NCBI GenBank assembly: GCA_000438295.1
Contig: FR901072.1
Coordinates: 5,466-37,234, forward strand
Length of the DNA stretch: 31,769 nucleotides
Direction: 5' to 3'
From: Clostridium sp. CAG:451
GTDB lineage: Bacteria; Bacillota_I; Bacilli_A; RF39; UBA660
The position numbers and the translations under genes are program-made. Every line of letters begins with the position of its first letter. Position 1 is the stretch's first letter. Positions 7,688 through 15,464 of this stretch are shown here, piece by piece. The notes under the pieces were generated by a model. That model did no database searches. It was not told the origin of the DNA and saw nothing but the letters and a program-made list of their open reading frames with translations.

Positions 7688-8584
7688 TTACATCTCCAAT
7701 CTTCTTATAGAATTTAATGCTTTCTTCTGCATATCTTTTTTATTAAGTAACTCATCATGTGATAATTCTAATGCATCTGCTATATCATATATTAAAAATT
7801 CATTAGCATATCCTCTATTTCCTCTTAAAATACTAAAAAGATAGTTAATAGCTTCAGTTGTTGATAGCAAATATTTTTCTTCTACTCTTTCTAGTAATCC
7901 TCTAACAAACAAATATGATGATATATATGATAGTCTAAAGGAACAAGTCATATTTGATAAAACAGCATCATTACCATAAGAACCATCTCTTTGTTTATTT
8001 AATAATTCTTTAAGAGAATAAATATTATTTTCTTCTAAAGTAGCAATAACTTGTTTATGTTTTTCAAACTTTTCTTCTAATCTTAAACAGTATAGTGGTA
8101 ATGTTTCTGCAATACCTTCTGAAATAACTTGATTACCAAGTAAAAACTGACTAATTACAATGTGTGATAACTCATGTAATTCATTTTCTAAATCAGCTAT
8201 TTCTAAATTATTAGTTTCTTTATTTTCTAAACAATTTTGACTTAGTCCATAAGCAAGAGAAAAACCATCCAAATCATAGCAAGTAACAGGCTTTCCACCA
8301 CTCTTTTTATCTTTAGAAAATAAAGTAGGCATTTGTAATAGGAAGGTAAAGTTATCATCTGGTACTACATAAATATAGAGTATTGGTTTTGCATTTGCTG
8401 GGTATTTAATCTTTAATTTATCTAGCATCTTCATTTCATTTTCAATTCTTGTTAAAAAATTAGTATAAACTCCCAAATCATATTTTATGGCTAGTTCACT
8501 AGATAACCTTACTTTTATTCTATCATTAAATTCTCTTAATTCTGATTCTTTTATATAATTTCTTAAATAATCTTCTTGATACAT
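7688..8584 (-). CDS. Putative gluzincin-type zinc metallopeptidase (HELSH)
   Basis: A 298-residue protein with HELSH at 137-141 (zinc ligands His137, His141; general base Glu138) and EGIAE at 156-160, whose last Glu would be the third zinc ligand. The distance and helix-turn-helix context fit gluzincins. There is no signal peptide or membrane helix, so a cytoplasmic or spore-compartment role is likely. Its start lies 22 bases inside the end of the S41-like gene, so the two are translationally linked. No close named family is recognised; substrate unknown. Confidence 0.72.
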   Translation of the reverse strand: MYQEDYLRNYIKESELREFNDRIKVRLSSELAIKYDLGVYTNFLTRIENEMKMLDKLKIKYPANAKPILYIYVVPDDNFTFLLQMPTLFSKDKKSGGKPVTCYDLDGFSLAYGLSQNCLENKETNNLEIADLENELHELSHIVISQFLLGNQVISEGIAETLPLYCLRLEEKFEKHKQVIATLEENNIYSLKELLNKQRDGSYGNDAVLSNMTCSFRLSYISSYLFVRGLLERVEEKYLLSTTEAINYLFSILRGNRGYANEFLIYDIADALELSHDELLNKKDMQKKALNSIRRLEM

Positions 8585-9804
8585 TTTCCCTCCAATTTAT
8601 TTGTTTCTAATGGTTGTTTTTTTAATTTTATATATTCAATTGCTCTTTCTAATTGTGAATCTTTATTACTTATAATATCATCAACAGTATTATAAACATA
8701 TTCATCTGGTTCAATAATTTTAGGTTTCAATAATTCCTTCTTATCCTTAAAATAAGAATAAAAATTATCTTTTGTAAATCCTTGACACCTCAAATTTTCA
8801 TCATAATACCAATAAGTATTACTTCTCTTAACAATTAAATCTAATTTTTCCACTTCTAAACCACCAGGTACATTTCCAAAGGCATTTAGTGATGTACTAA
8901 TATTTGTACCTATAACATAACTACCAATTTTTTTTAAATCAACAAGCATCATTCTTCCTGATGAAAACACTGTTTCATTTATAAGAGTAACTATACTTTT
9001 ACCTGTTAGAAAGTCAATTAATATATGGTTGATATTGGAAAATCCACCACTATTATTTCTTATATCCACTATGTAATAATTGATATCCTTTTCTATAGCC
9101 TTAAGTTTTTCAACTAACTTTTCCATCTTTTCTATATCTTTACAAGAGTTATAATGAATAATTAAAATATCATCCACTTTTTCATAAGTATAATTTTCTT
9201 TAACAGTCGATTCTAATTTATCATACCTTTCTGTTTTCTTAAAACTAACATCTATTACCTTTCCATCACAGTTTATTTGATATGTAATTTTATCTGTATT
9301 ATTGTTAATACTTGGTAATGATCTTAAAATATATAACTGTTTTATATCACTAGTCAACATTATATTTTTATATTCTTCTGTTGAATAATTAATTATCTGT
9401 TCTAGTTCATAGACTATTTTTTCCACAGGTATATTATTAATTGAAACTAGTTTTCCACCTACTACATCTTTATATTCATCTATTATGTTAACAATATAGA
9501 AATCGTTACCTTGAATTTTAAAACTTATAGGGAAATAGATACTATTTTTAAAGTAAAGTTTAGTATGTGAATCATACTTATCAAGTAAAAACTTTATTAG
9601 CTTTTCTACTATGTAATAAATATCATATCTATCATAAGATTCTTTATCTAAACATTTATCCAACATAATAGCAAATTCTTCTTTAGTATGAAAGAAATAT
9701 AATCCTGGATGACCATAAAAATCTCCAAAGGAAGTTTTTTCTACACCGTTTTCTATATAATTAAATATTTTAGATATTGTTGCTCTAGTTTCTTTTGTAT
9801 TCAT
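8563..9804 (-). CDS. S41 (C-terminal processing) peptidase-like protein
   Basis: A 413-residue first gene of the operon. Residues about 100-135 (including VGGKLVSINNIPVEKIV) look like a degenerate PDZ-like region. The core S41 features follow: YIVDIRNNSGG (about 244-254, like the DLRxNxGG strand) and TVFSSGRMMLVDLKKIGSYVIGT (about 278-300), where Ser281 or Ser282 takes the place of the nucleophile. Classical S41 proteases are exported, but no signal peptide is seen here, so this copy appears cytoplasmic. The catalytic Lys is not clear, and activity is uncertain. The start has an AAGGGG ribosome-binding site. Confidence 0.75.
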   Translation of the reverse strand: MNTKETRATISKIFNYIENGVEKTSFGDFYGHPGLYFFHTKEEFAIMLDKCLDKESYDRYDIYYIVEKLIKFLLDKYDSHTKLYFKNSIYFPISFKIQGNDFYIVNIIDEYKDVVGGKLVSINNIPVEKIVYELEQIINYSTEEYKNIMLTSDIKQLYILRSLPSINNNTDKITYQINCDGKVIDVSFKKTERYDKLESTVKENYTYEKVDDILIIHYNSCKDIEKMEKLVEKLKAIEKDINYYIVDIRNNSGGFSNINHILIDFLTGKSIVTLINETVFSSGRMMLVDLKKIGSYVIGTNISTSLNAFGNVPGGLEVEKLDLIVKRSNTYWYYDENLRCQGFTKDNFYSYFKDKKELLKPKIIEPDEYVYNTVDDIISNKDSQLERAIEYIKLKKQPLETNKLEGKCIKKII

Positions 9805-9833
9805 AATAACCCCTTCTTTTTAAATTTAAGTAT

Positions 9834-9862
9834 ACTATACAATAAAAATATCGTCACATCAA
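9834..9862 (-). promoter_or_regulatory. Housekeeping-type promoter of the peptidase operon
   Basis: On the minus strand TTGATG (9857-9862) and TATAGT (9834-9839) are separated by 17 bases, a good sigma-A layout. It lies back to back with the spoIVA promoter in a 136-base divergent region. Confidence 0.65.
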
Positions 9863-9872
9863 CATTAACATA

Positions 9873-9899
9873 ATATTTCTATTCATAAAGACATATATT
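9873..9899 (+). promoter_or_regulatory. Sigma-E-like promoter of spoIVA
   Basis: ATATTT (9873-9878), a 13-base spacer and CATATATT (9892-9899) resemble the sigma-E pattern (-35 ATATT, -10 CATACAnT). spoIVA is a known sigma-E gene in Bacillus subtilis. An AAAAGGTGA ribosome-binding site precedes the start at 9941. Confidence 0.55.
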
Positions 9900-9940
9900 T
9901 CTACATAAAGTTAAAATGAATAAAAGAAAAAGGTGAATAT

Positions 9941-11416
9941 ATGGAAAAATATGAAATCATTAAAAATATTGCACAAAGGACAGGGGGTGACATTTATCTA
10001 GGAGTTGTTGGAGCGGTTAGAACTGGTAAGAGTACTTTTATTAAGAAGATGGTTGAAACTTTAGTGGTACCATATATTGAAGATGAGTACGAGAAAAAAA
10101 GAACACTTGATGAAATTCCTCAAAGTGCTGCTGGTAAAACTATTATGACAACAGAACCTAAATTCATTCCTAATAGAGCTGCTAAAGTGAAGATTGATGA
10201 CTTTGATTGTAACATTAGATTAGTAGATTGTGTCGGATTTGTTATTGATAATGCTAAGGGTGCTACTGATGAGAATGGTCCAAGAATGGTTAAAACACCT
10301 TGGTATGATGAAGAAATACCTTTTACAGAAGCAGCAGAAATTGGAACTGAGAAGGTTATTAAGGACCATTCAACTATTGGAATTGTAGTAACTACTGATG
10401 GTTCTATTGGTGAATTTAACCGTAGTGATTATTTAGAAGCTGAAAATAGAGTTATTGAAGAATTAAAAGATATTGGAAAACCTTTCATTGTCTTATTAAA
10501 TACAACCCATCCTACTCTACCTGAGACTGAACGTCTAGCAGAAAGCCTAAGAGAAGAATATAGCGTTCCTGTCTTACCTATCAATATTGATGCAATGAAT
10601 GAAAGAGAAATGACTACTATTTTAAGAGAAGCTTTATATGAATTTCCAATTCTTGAAGTACAAGTTAATATGCCTGAATGGATTGCTATCCTAAATCATG
10701 ATAATCCTATCAAGAAAGTTTATATTGAAGCTATAAAAAATAGTGTTGTGGAAGTTGATAAGTTAAGAGATATTGAACACATAACTGACCATTTCAAAGA
10801 TTATGAAGAAATAGAAAAAGCCTATTTATCTAATGTAGACCCTGCTACTGGTATTGTTACTATTAATCTTGAAGCTCCTAATGATTTATATAATCAAGCA
10901 TTAAAAGAAATTGTTAAGATAGATGTTACTAGTAAAGCTAGTTTATTATCATTATTCCAAGAATATGAAGAAGCAAAAAGAGAATACGATCAAATTAAAT
11001 ACGCTTTAAAAATGGTTAAACAAACAGGATATGGTGTAGCTACTCCTTCTCTTAATGATATGAAACTAGAAACACCTGAAATTATCAAACAAGGTCCAAG
11101 ATATGGTGTTAAACTTAAAGCTATCGCTCCTTCTATTCATATGATTAGGGTAGATGTTAATTCTACTTTTGAACCAATAATTGGTAGTGAAACACAAAGT
11201 AAAGAATTAATTGATTATCTAATGCGAGATTATGAACATAATCCTAGTGAGATTTGGAAGAGTGAAATCTTTGGTAGAAGTTTAGATAATATTGTTCAAG
11301 AAGGAATCCAATCTAAAATAGCAATGATGCCTGATAATATTAGATATAAATTACAACAAACTCTTACTAAAGTAGTTAATAAAGGTTCTAGTAATATGAT
11401 TGCTATAGTTCTATAA
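9941..11416 (+). CDS. spoIVA: Stage IV sporulation protein A (SpoIVA)
   Basis: SpoIVA is the ATPase that polymerises on the forespore surface to build the coat basement layer. The 491-residue product is full length and co-linear with the Bacillus protein (about 492). The N-terminus has RTGGDIYLGVVGAVRTGKST, with the Walker A motif GAVRTGKS at 24-31. SAAGKTIMTTEPKF, RLVDCVGF, DENGPRM and AAEIGT follow in family order. The middle and C-terminal regions (EYDQIKYALKMVKQTGYG, KAIAPSIHMI, ending GSSNMIAIVL) are also conserved; the hydrophobic C-terminus is the SpoVM-contact region. This is strong evidence for true endospore formation. It is monocistronic and followed by a terminator. Confidence 0.99.
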   Translation: MEKYEIIKNIAQRTGGDIYLGVVGAVRTGKSTFIKKMVETLVVPYIEDEYEKKRTLDEIPQSAAGKTIMTTEPKFIPNRAAKVKIDDFDCNIRLVDCVGFVIDNAKGATDENGPRMVKTPWYDEEIPFTEAAEIGTEKVIKDHSTIGIVVTTDGSIGEFNRSDYLEAENRVIEELKDIGKPFIVLLNTTHPTLPETERLAESLREEYSVPVLPINIDAMNEREMTTILREALYEFPILEVQVNMPEWIAILNHDNPIKKVYIEAIKNSVVEVDKLRDIEHITDHFKDYEEIEKAYLSNVDPATGIVTINLEAPNDLYNQALKEIVKIDVTSKASLLSLFQEYEEAKREYDQIKYALKMVKQTGYGVATPSLNDMKLETPEIIKQGPRYGVKLKAIAPSIHMIRVDVNSTFEPIIGSETQSKELIDYLMRDYEHNPSEIWKSEIFGRSLDNIVQEGIQSKIAMMPDNIRYKLQQTLTKVVNKGSSNMIAIVL

Positions 11417-11436
11417 GACCAATATAGGTCTTTTTT
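11415..11436 (+). terminator. Terminator of spoIVA
   Basis: Stem AAGACC (11415-11420) with GGTCTT (11427-11432), a 6-base loop and six T. It overlaps the stop codon. Confidence 0.85.
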
Positions 11437-11442
11437 ATTATC

Positions 11443-11470
11443 AAAAAGAAAAATAGAGAATGAATCTCTA
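11443..11470 (-). terminator. Terminator of the ackA-nrnA-ysxC operon
   Basis: TAGAGA/TCTCTA (11454-11459 and 11465-11470) with a 5-base loop. On the minus strand it is followed by a T-rich tract (complement of 11443-11453). It lies 1 base after the stop of the 11472-11924 gene. Confidence 0.75.
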
Positions 11471-11471
11471 C

Positions 11472-11924
11472 TTAAATACTTAGTAACGTTCCTTTGCTTA
11501 AAACCTCGTCTATTTTATTAGAAAAAACATATTCACCTTGTTCAATAAGAGTATAAAAATATTTCTTAATAAGTTTATCATCGAACAAGTAATATTTATC
11601 TTGATAAAAATACACTTTATCAAGAGGAATGATATCATCTTCAAAAGAAAATCCTATATCCACCTCATTCATAATAGTAATTCTAAGATCAATGTGATCT
11701 TCTCCAAAGATAAAATCTTCTTCTTTCTTTATTATAAAAATTGTTCCTATTAGTTTATTATATCCGACACTAACTTCGTAAAATCCAGTCTTCAGAAAAG
11801 AAAAATAATTATTATATGTTAATAAGAAGTTCTTTAACTCTCTTATCATTTTATCTTTCTCTTCTAAATAAAGATTCTTTGGAGTTATCAGGATAAATCC
11901 ATCACTAATAGAAACAATCTTCAT
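11472..11924 (-). CDS. Unknown 150-residue protein
   Basis: I do not recognise this protein. It is soluble, rich in aromatic and acidic residues, and has no signal peptide or membrane helix. Short predicted beta strands (GFYEVSVGYNKLIGTIFIIKK at about 47-67, then VYFYQDKYYLFDDKLI) suggest a small beta-rich fold. It starts with MKIVSISDGFILITPK and has a weak AGGTGAT ribosome-binding site. It follows ysxC with a 34-base gap containing a 14-bp palindrome, and it ends at the operon terminator, so it is probably transcribed with nrnA and ysxC or from a site at the palindrome. Confidence 0.75.
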   Translation of the reverse strand: MKIVSISDGFILITPKNLYLEEKDKMIRELKNFLLTYNNYFSFLKTGFYEVSVGYNKLIGTIFIIKKEEDFIFGEDHIDLRITIMNEVDIGFSFEDDIIPLDKVYFYQDKYYLFDDKLIKKYFYTLIEQGEYVFSNKIDEVLSKGTLLSI

Positions 11925-11942
11925 TATCTATCACCTAGTGTA

Positions 11943-11956
11943 TGTTATGCATAACA
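11943..11956. repeat. 14-bp perfect palindrome between ysxC and the unknown gene
   Basis: TGTTATGCATAACA is fully self-complementary. It lies 19-32 bases upstream of the 11924 start and just after the ysxC stop. It has no adjacent T-tract on either strand, so it is not a terminator. It could be a binding site for a dimeric regulator. Confidence 0.5.
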
Positions 11957-11958
11957 GT

Positions 11959-12555
11959 CTAAATGGTGTCTACTAACAATTCGTCTATTTTCTTTAATAC
12001 TTCGTCTTTTCCTTCTTTAGTAACACTTGAGAAGATGATAACGTTATCTCCTACTACTAAGTCTAAAGTTTCAAGTAGAAGTTTCTTACTTTTCTCTCGT
12101 TTACTAGCTCCTACTTTATCAGCTTTAGTTGCTACTATCGTAACAGGTATTTGATAATACTTTAGAAAGTTATACATCATTACATCATCTTCTGTTGGTT
12201 TATGACGAAGGTCTACTAACATAAAAACTCTTTGTAACTCATCTCTTTTTTCTAGATATTCTTCCATCATCTTACCAAACTTAGCTTGAATGTTTTTGCT
12301 TACTTCTGCATAGCCATAACCTGGTACATCAATTAGATAAAATTCATTATTGATATGATAAAAATTTAGAGTTTGTGTTTTACCTGGATGAGATGAGGTA
12401 TGTGCTAAATTTTTTCTATTTAATAAAGTATTTATGAAACTACTCTTACCAACATTACTACGTCCTACTAATAAAAATTCTTTTTGATGATTAGTTGGAT
12501 ACTGACTTCTTCTAGTAACAATCATTTCTAATTCTACATTATTTATCTTCATCAT
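11959..12555 (-). CDS. ysxC: Ribosome biogenesis GTPase YsxC/EngB
   Basis: YsxC (EngB, YihA) is an essential small GTPase for late 50S assembly. From the chosen ATG the product is 198 residues, the normal length. Motifs seen are GRSNVGKSSF (P-loop), PGKTQTLNFY (switch I), DVPGYGYAE (G3), TKADK (G4) and SSVTKEG (G5). The start at 12555 (MMKINNVELEM) or the adjacent ATG is preferred over an ATG 9 bases upstream because AAGTGAG precedes it. It overlaps the 3' end of nrnA by 17 bases, so the two are translationally coupled. There is no sign of decay. Confidence 0.96.
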   Translation of the reverse strand: MMKINNVELEMIVTRRSQYPTNHQKEFLLVGRSNVGKSSFINTLLNRKNLAHTSSHPGKTQTLNFYHINNEFYLIDVPGYGYAEVSKNIQAKFGKMMEEYLEKRDELQRVFMLVDLRHKPTEDDVMMYNFLKYYQIPVTIVATKADKVGASKREKSKKLLLETLDLVVGDNVIIFSSVTKEGKDEVLKKIDELLVDTI

Positions 12556-13501
12556 TAGTCTCACTTTCTATATATTCTTTAGTTGCTTGGTCTAAATCAT
12601 TAATTAATTCTTTAGCTATATCAAAGTTTTCAAGCCTTGCTCCACTAGCATAGGCATGTCCTCCTCCATTATACTTTTCTGCTACTTTATTAATAACTGG
12701 ACCACGTGACCTAATATTTACTCTGATATTATTATTCTTAACATCTTCAGTTGCTATAACCCAGACAAGCACTTCATCTATATAATTGAAAAAGTTAATC
12801 ATGTTACCAGATGAGGCACTATCAGCTTTAAATTTAGTTATAATGTCATCAGTTATTAAAATAGATGCTACTTTATTTTCTGATACAGTCATATTCTCTT
12901 TAATATATCCTTCTAGTCTTATTTCTTTTAAAGGTCTAATATAGAGTTTTTTATAAACATCTGATAAAGTAAATTTATACTTTTTTAGATAGTAACTAAC
13001 TAGGGCAAAAGTTTTATAACTAGAAGTATCAAATAAGAATCTATTAGAGTCACTTACTAATCCACAATATAATCTTGTAGCTATTTCTTTATTACACATA
13101 AGTTTTGAAGCTTTGAAAAACTCCATTAGTATTTCTGAAGTACTAGAAGCTTCTGTATCAATATGTTCAATTCCTCCAAAGTCATCAATGAAAGGATGAT
13201 GATCTATTTTTATTACTTCACTTGCTTTATCAAAATATTTAAAGTCGATTCTTTTTTTATCCGGTGTATCTAAAACTATTAGAAGAAAATTATCTAGCTC
13301 ATCATAATGATCAAGTCTACCAAGATAGGAAAATTTGGTACTACCATTCCCTACTGCTAATACTTTTTTATTAGGAAATGTTAAAAGTATTGATTCTTTC
13401 AAAGATATTTGACTAGCTAAAGCGTCAGGATCGGCTCCAATATGTCTAGCAATAACTATGTTATCGTATTTTTTTATTTTATGATAAATTTGATTCCACA
13501 T
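12539..13501 (-). CDS. nrnA: DHH/DHHA1 phosphoesterase, NrnA-type
   Basis: A 320-residue DHH-DHHA1 protein of the NrnA type: a manganese-dependent nanoRNase that finishes short RNA oligonucleotides and removes the 3' phosphate from pAp. The metal-binding motifs are HIGADPDALAS (20-30), LDTPD (about 77-81) and IDHHP (Asp100, His101, His102); the C-terminal DHHA1 motif is NGGGHAYASGA (278-288). Length is normal. It begins 5 bases after the ackA stop, with only a weak ribosome-binding site, so coupling to ackA is likely. Cyclic-di-AMP phosphodiesterases share the domain, but they carry extra membrane and PAS parts that are missing here. Confidence 0.93.
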   Translation of the reverse strand: MWNQIYHKIKKYDNIVIARHIGADPDALASQISLKESILLTFPNKKVLAVGNGSTKFSYLGRLDHYDELDNFLLIVLDTPDKKRIDFKYFDKASEVIKIDHHPFIDDFGGIEHIDTEASSTSEILMEFFKASKLMCNKEIATRLYCGLVSDSNRFLFDTSSYKTFALVSYYLKKYKFTLSDVYKKLYIRPLKEIRLEGYIKENMTVSENKVASILITDDIITKFKADSASSGNMINFFNYIDEVLVWVIATEDVKNNNIRVNIRSRGPVINKVAEKYNGGGHAYASGARLENFDIAKELINDLDQATKEYIESETNDEDK

Positions 13502-13506
13502 AATTA

Positions 13507-14691
13507 TTATCCATTCTGATGTAGGAAGAATAAAGTATCTCTAGCTATCATTAATTCTTCATCGGTTGGAAGAACATAAACCATACTACTAGAGTCATCA
13601 GTACTAATCTTAGCCATTTCTCCCATTACATTGTTTTTATCATCATCTATTTTAATACCAAGACATTTTAAGTTTTCACAAACTGCTTTTCTTACTGGAA
13701 TACTATTTTCTCCTACTCCAGCAGTGAAACAGATAACATCAGCTCCATTTAATAAAACATAGTATTTAGCAATGTAATCTGTTATTGTTCTTACATATTT
13801 ATTAAAGGCAAGTTTTGCTTGTTCATCACCTTCATTAACAGAAGCAATTATATCACGCATATCACTACTTTTCTCACTAAGTCCCAAAAGTCCTGATTTT
13901 TTATTTAAAGCATTTACTACTTCACTAGCATTTAATCCTTCTTGTTCCATAACATAAGGGATAATTGATGGATCAACATCACCAGATCTAGTTCCCATCA
14001 TTATACCAGCAAGTGGGGTGAATCCCATTGATGTATCTACACATTTTCCATCTTTTACAGCTGTTATTGAACCACCATTTCCAATATGACAGCTTATTAT
14101 CTTTAAGTCTTTTCTTCCTAACTCTTTAGTAAGAGTTTCAGTTATATAACGATGACTTGTTCCATGAAATCCATATTTACGTACTCCATATTTTGTATAC
14201 CATTCATAAGGTACTGGATATAAATATGTTTCTTTATCCATAGTTTGATGGAAAGCTGTATCAAAGACACCAACCATTAATACATTAGGAAGTACTTCAC
14301 GAAAAGCTTCTATTCCTAGTACATTGGCAGGATTATGAAGTGGAGCAAAATCTTTAAATGCTAATAAATCATTTACTACTTCATCGGTAATAACAACACT
14401 AGATGCATATTTATCTTTTCCATGTACTAAACGATGTCCAACACCATCTATTTCATCAAGTGATTTAATAATTTCAAGTGATATTAATTTTTCTAATAAT
14501 ATTTTAACAGCATCAGTATGATTCTTTAATTCTACTTCTTCTTTAATCTTTTGACCTTGATATTTAATAGTATAAACTCCATCAAGACCAATTCGTTCAA
14601 ATAGTCCACTAGCAATTACTTCTTCATTATTCATTTCAAATAAACTGAATTTTAGTGAACTACTTCCTGTATTAATTGATAAAATTTTCAT
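13507..14691 (-). CDS. ackA: Acetate kinase (first paralogue)
   Basis: Acetate kinase makes ATP and acetate from acetyl phosphate and ADP. From the chosen start (MKILSINTGSSSLKF) the product is 394 residues, the family norm. Key residues are in place: Asn7, His86-Arg87 in GHRLVHGK, FDTAFHQTM with its catalytic Asp, YGFHGTSH, the GMRSGD-like TRSGDVDPS, FTAGVGENS and TDEELMIARDT at the end. The frame stays open 30 codons upstream, but AGAGGAA precedes 14691 and the region above holds a promoter, so the shorter form is right. It has its own sigma-A-type promoter and leads into nrnA and ysxC. Confidence 0.97.
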   Translation of the reverse strand: MKILSINTGSSSLKFSLFEMNNEEVIASGLFERIGLDGVYTIKYQGQKIKEEVELKNHTDAVKILLEKLISLEIIKSLDEIDGVGHRLVHGKDKYASSVVITDEVVNDLLAFKDFAPLHNPANVLGIEAFREVLPNVLMVGVFDTAFHQTMDKETYLYPVPYEWYTKYGVRKYGFHGTSHRYITETLTKELGRKDLKIISCHIGNGGSITAVKDGKCVDTSMGFTPLAGIMMGTRSGDVDPSIIPYVMEQEGLNASEVVNALNKKSGLLGLSEKSSDMRDIIASVNEGDEQAKLAFNKYVRTITDYIAKYYVLLNGADVICFTAGVGENSIPVRKAVCENLKCLGIKIDDDKNNVMGEMAKISTDDSSSMVYVLPTDEELMIARDTLFFLHQNG

Positions 14692-14718
14692 AATATTCCT
14701 CTTTTCTAAAACAACATT

Positions 14719-14747
14719 ATTATATCTAAAAAAGATAGAAATGTAAA
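14719..14747 (-). promoter_or_regulatory. Sigma-A promoter of ackA (first paralogue)
   Basis: On the minus strand TTTACA (14742-14747) and TATAAT (14719-14724) are exactly 17 bases apart. The -35 lies in the loop of the terminator of the preceding gene, so termination and initiation share DNA. Confidence 0.8.
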
Positions 14748-14757
14748 TCTTTCTATC
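14728..14757 (-). terminator. Terminator of the ackA2-JAMM operon
   Basis: GATAGAAA (14750-14757 on the minus strand) pairs with TTTCTATC (14734-14741) around an 8-base loop, followed by six T. The stop codon of the JAMM-like gene lies in the stem. Confidence 0.85.
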
Positions 14758-15448
14758 TCTGTCTTGTACTATAATATCCATCTGCTTGGTTTAAGTTATA
14801 ACAATTTACTGGTTTAAGAGTGTTATTATCCCTAACATAAACATTAGTAAAACGGTAAAAATTTTCACTTATATTATCATAGAATAAGAAGTTAATATCA
14901 CCTGTGCTTGTAACTAAGCAGCTGGTTAATTCAACTTGTTTATTTCTAAATACAGAATTATTCTGATTCATCTCTATATACGAAGCAAAGTCACCAAGTG
15001 AAAAATTCTGATGGAACTCACTTATTGATGGATGGGAATGACCATGACAAACCACAAAGCCGGTATTTAAATTAATATTAACTCTTCTTTCTAAATCATC
15101 AATCATCACTTGATTAAAAACTGCTTCTGTACTTTGTCTATTATTTCTATTACTATTTGTAAAAAAATCATCAAATTCAATTACATTATTTGCTGTTTCC
15201 CTCCCATATAGAAAGAATGGTACTTCTTTTTTTTCTTCATTAGTAACATCTTGAATAGCTTGAAGAGAACCATATACATTTTCACTTAATATGATTGTAG
15301 CACTTGGCATATTAGTAATAGTATCAGAATTAATTGGTGTATTTTCTCCATAATTATAGGTATCAAAATTATACTTATGATATATACCATACGAATTTTT
15401 ATTTATCATTATATCTTTTGCTTTTTGAACGCACTGTTCTCTTGTCAT
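14753..15448 (-). CDS. JAMM/MPN-like metalloprotease-fold protein
   Basis: A 231-residue protein whose middle carries a JAMM-type signature: Glu75 in EVPFFLYGRE, His137-Ser-His139-Pro in CHGHSHP and Ser150-x-x-Asp153 in SLGD. The spacing between the His pair and the Ser/Asp (10 residues) is a little longer than the classical HxHx7SxxD. JAMM proteins cleave isopeptide or peptide bonds with zinc; bacterial ones also include DNA-repair RadC and cysteine-releasing enzymes, and this one belongs to neither. The N-terminal 70 residues and Asn-rich C-terminus are not recognised. It starts 16 bases after the second ackA, with a GGAAG site, and is probably cotranscribed with it. It overlaps only the terminator downstream. 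Confidence 0.65.
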   Translation of the reverse strand: MTREQCVQKAKDIMINKNSYGIYHKYNFDTYNYGENTPINSDTITNMPSATIILSENVYGSLQAIQDVTNEEKKEVPFFLYGRETANNVIEFDDFFTNSNRNNRQSTEAVFNQVMIDDLERRVNINLNTGFVVCHGHSHPSISEFHQNFSLGDFASYIEMNQNNSVFRNKQVELTSCLVTSTGDINFLFYDNISENFYRFTNVYVRDNNTLKPVNCYNLNQADGYYSTRQR

Positions 15449-15464
15449 AATTTTCTTCCAATCT

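Noticed and set aside
13507..14781. Longer acetate kinase with 30 extra N-terminal residues
   Set aside because: The extension would cover the promoter and terminator; the standard MKILSINTGS start has its own ribosome-binding site.
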